Shown one piece after another: positions 8,270 to 8,376 of a stretch of 8,376 bases of DNA. The stretch's first letter is position 1, and each line of letters starts with the position of its first letter. Made by a program: the position numbers and the translations under genes. The notes beneath the pieces are model-generated. The model saw only the letters and a program-made list of their open reading frames with translations. It was not told the DNA's origin and searched no databases. Origin of the DNA: an uncultured Collinsella sp. (GTDB lineage: Bacteria > Actinomycetota > Coriobacteriia > Coriobacteriales > Coriobacteriaceae); the NCBI GenBank assembly GCA_900757465.1, contig CAAENY010000035.1, positions 1 through 8,376 of the forward strand, in the 5' to 3' direction.

Positions 8270-8332
8270 TTCGACTGACTGCGGGAACGGCCTTTCCGCT
8301 CAATGTGTTCGGCTGAGATCGGAAATCAACCA

Positions 8333-8355
8333 AACTGAACTAGGTTCAGTTGACA
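8333..8355. promoter_or_regulatory. Operator-like palindrome overlapping a TTGACA box
   Basis: AACTGAAC (8333-8340) and GTTCAGTT (8344-8351) are perfect inverted repeats around TAG. The right arm runs into TTGACA (8350-8355, plus strand), a perfect -35 hexamer. Its -10 box would fall at 8373-8378, across the right edge. This arrangement suggests a repressor site on a plus-strand promoter whose gene lies outside the window. The regulator is unknown. Confidence 0.45.
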
Positions 8356-8376
8356 TGGTTAAAAACGAGGGGCGAC

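Noticed and set aside
7570..8316. Plus-strand frame opposite rpmE rich in Leu, Gly and Ser
   Set aside because: It is the antisense of the Ala/Lys/Glu repeat tail of L31 and has no support of its own.

Overview
The window looks like chromosomal DNA from a GC-rich bacterium. The best guess is a member of the actinobacterial class Coriobacteriia, possibly Collinsella. That guess is inference: it rests on the high-GC third codon positions, the Cys4 L31 with a long Ala/Lys/Glu tail, and the secA-prfB-yitT order, not on a database match. All six convincing genes lie on the minus strand, so transcription runs from high to low coordinates. No CRISPR array, rRNA, tRNA, integrase or complete insertion sequence was seen.

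Layout in transcription order. Positions 8044-8376 hold no gene. They contain an operator-like palindrome beside a TTGACA box (8333-8355), a GC-rich hairpin (8237-8269), the likely rpmE promoter (8128-8156) and a structured rpmE leader (8051-8121). rpmE (7618-8043) encodes ribosomal protein L31 and ends at a strong intrinsic terminator (7541-7580). The gap before secA (7278-7540) holds nested palindromic repeats (7411-7471 and 7473-7539) and an inverted repeat (7368-7394). secA (4470-7277) and prfB (3322-4470) overlap by one base (TAATG), so they are probably co-transcribed and translationally coupled. A terminator hairpin then sits only 12 nt upstream of a YitT-family membrane protein gene (2266-3156). 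A 207-nt gap follows, with a possible promoter, before a two-gene operon for a split transketolase: the N-terminal TPP-binding half (1228-2058), then the C-terminal half (285-1226). That operon ends at a hairpin (186-214), which abuts a 21-bp perfect inverted repeat (115-181). The leftmost 114 bases hold no gene I can name.

The genes serve core functions: ribosome assembly (L31), translation termination (RF2), protein export (SecA) and the non-oxidative pentose phosphate pathway (transketolase). I see no new multigene system. The observations most worth checking are an RF2 whose stop-codon-reading tripeptide is Ser-Pro-Thr instead of Ser-Pro-Phe, the L31 tail, a 20-nt terminator stem-loop repeated identically at two sites, and the intergenic palindromes that share a GGGAC core.
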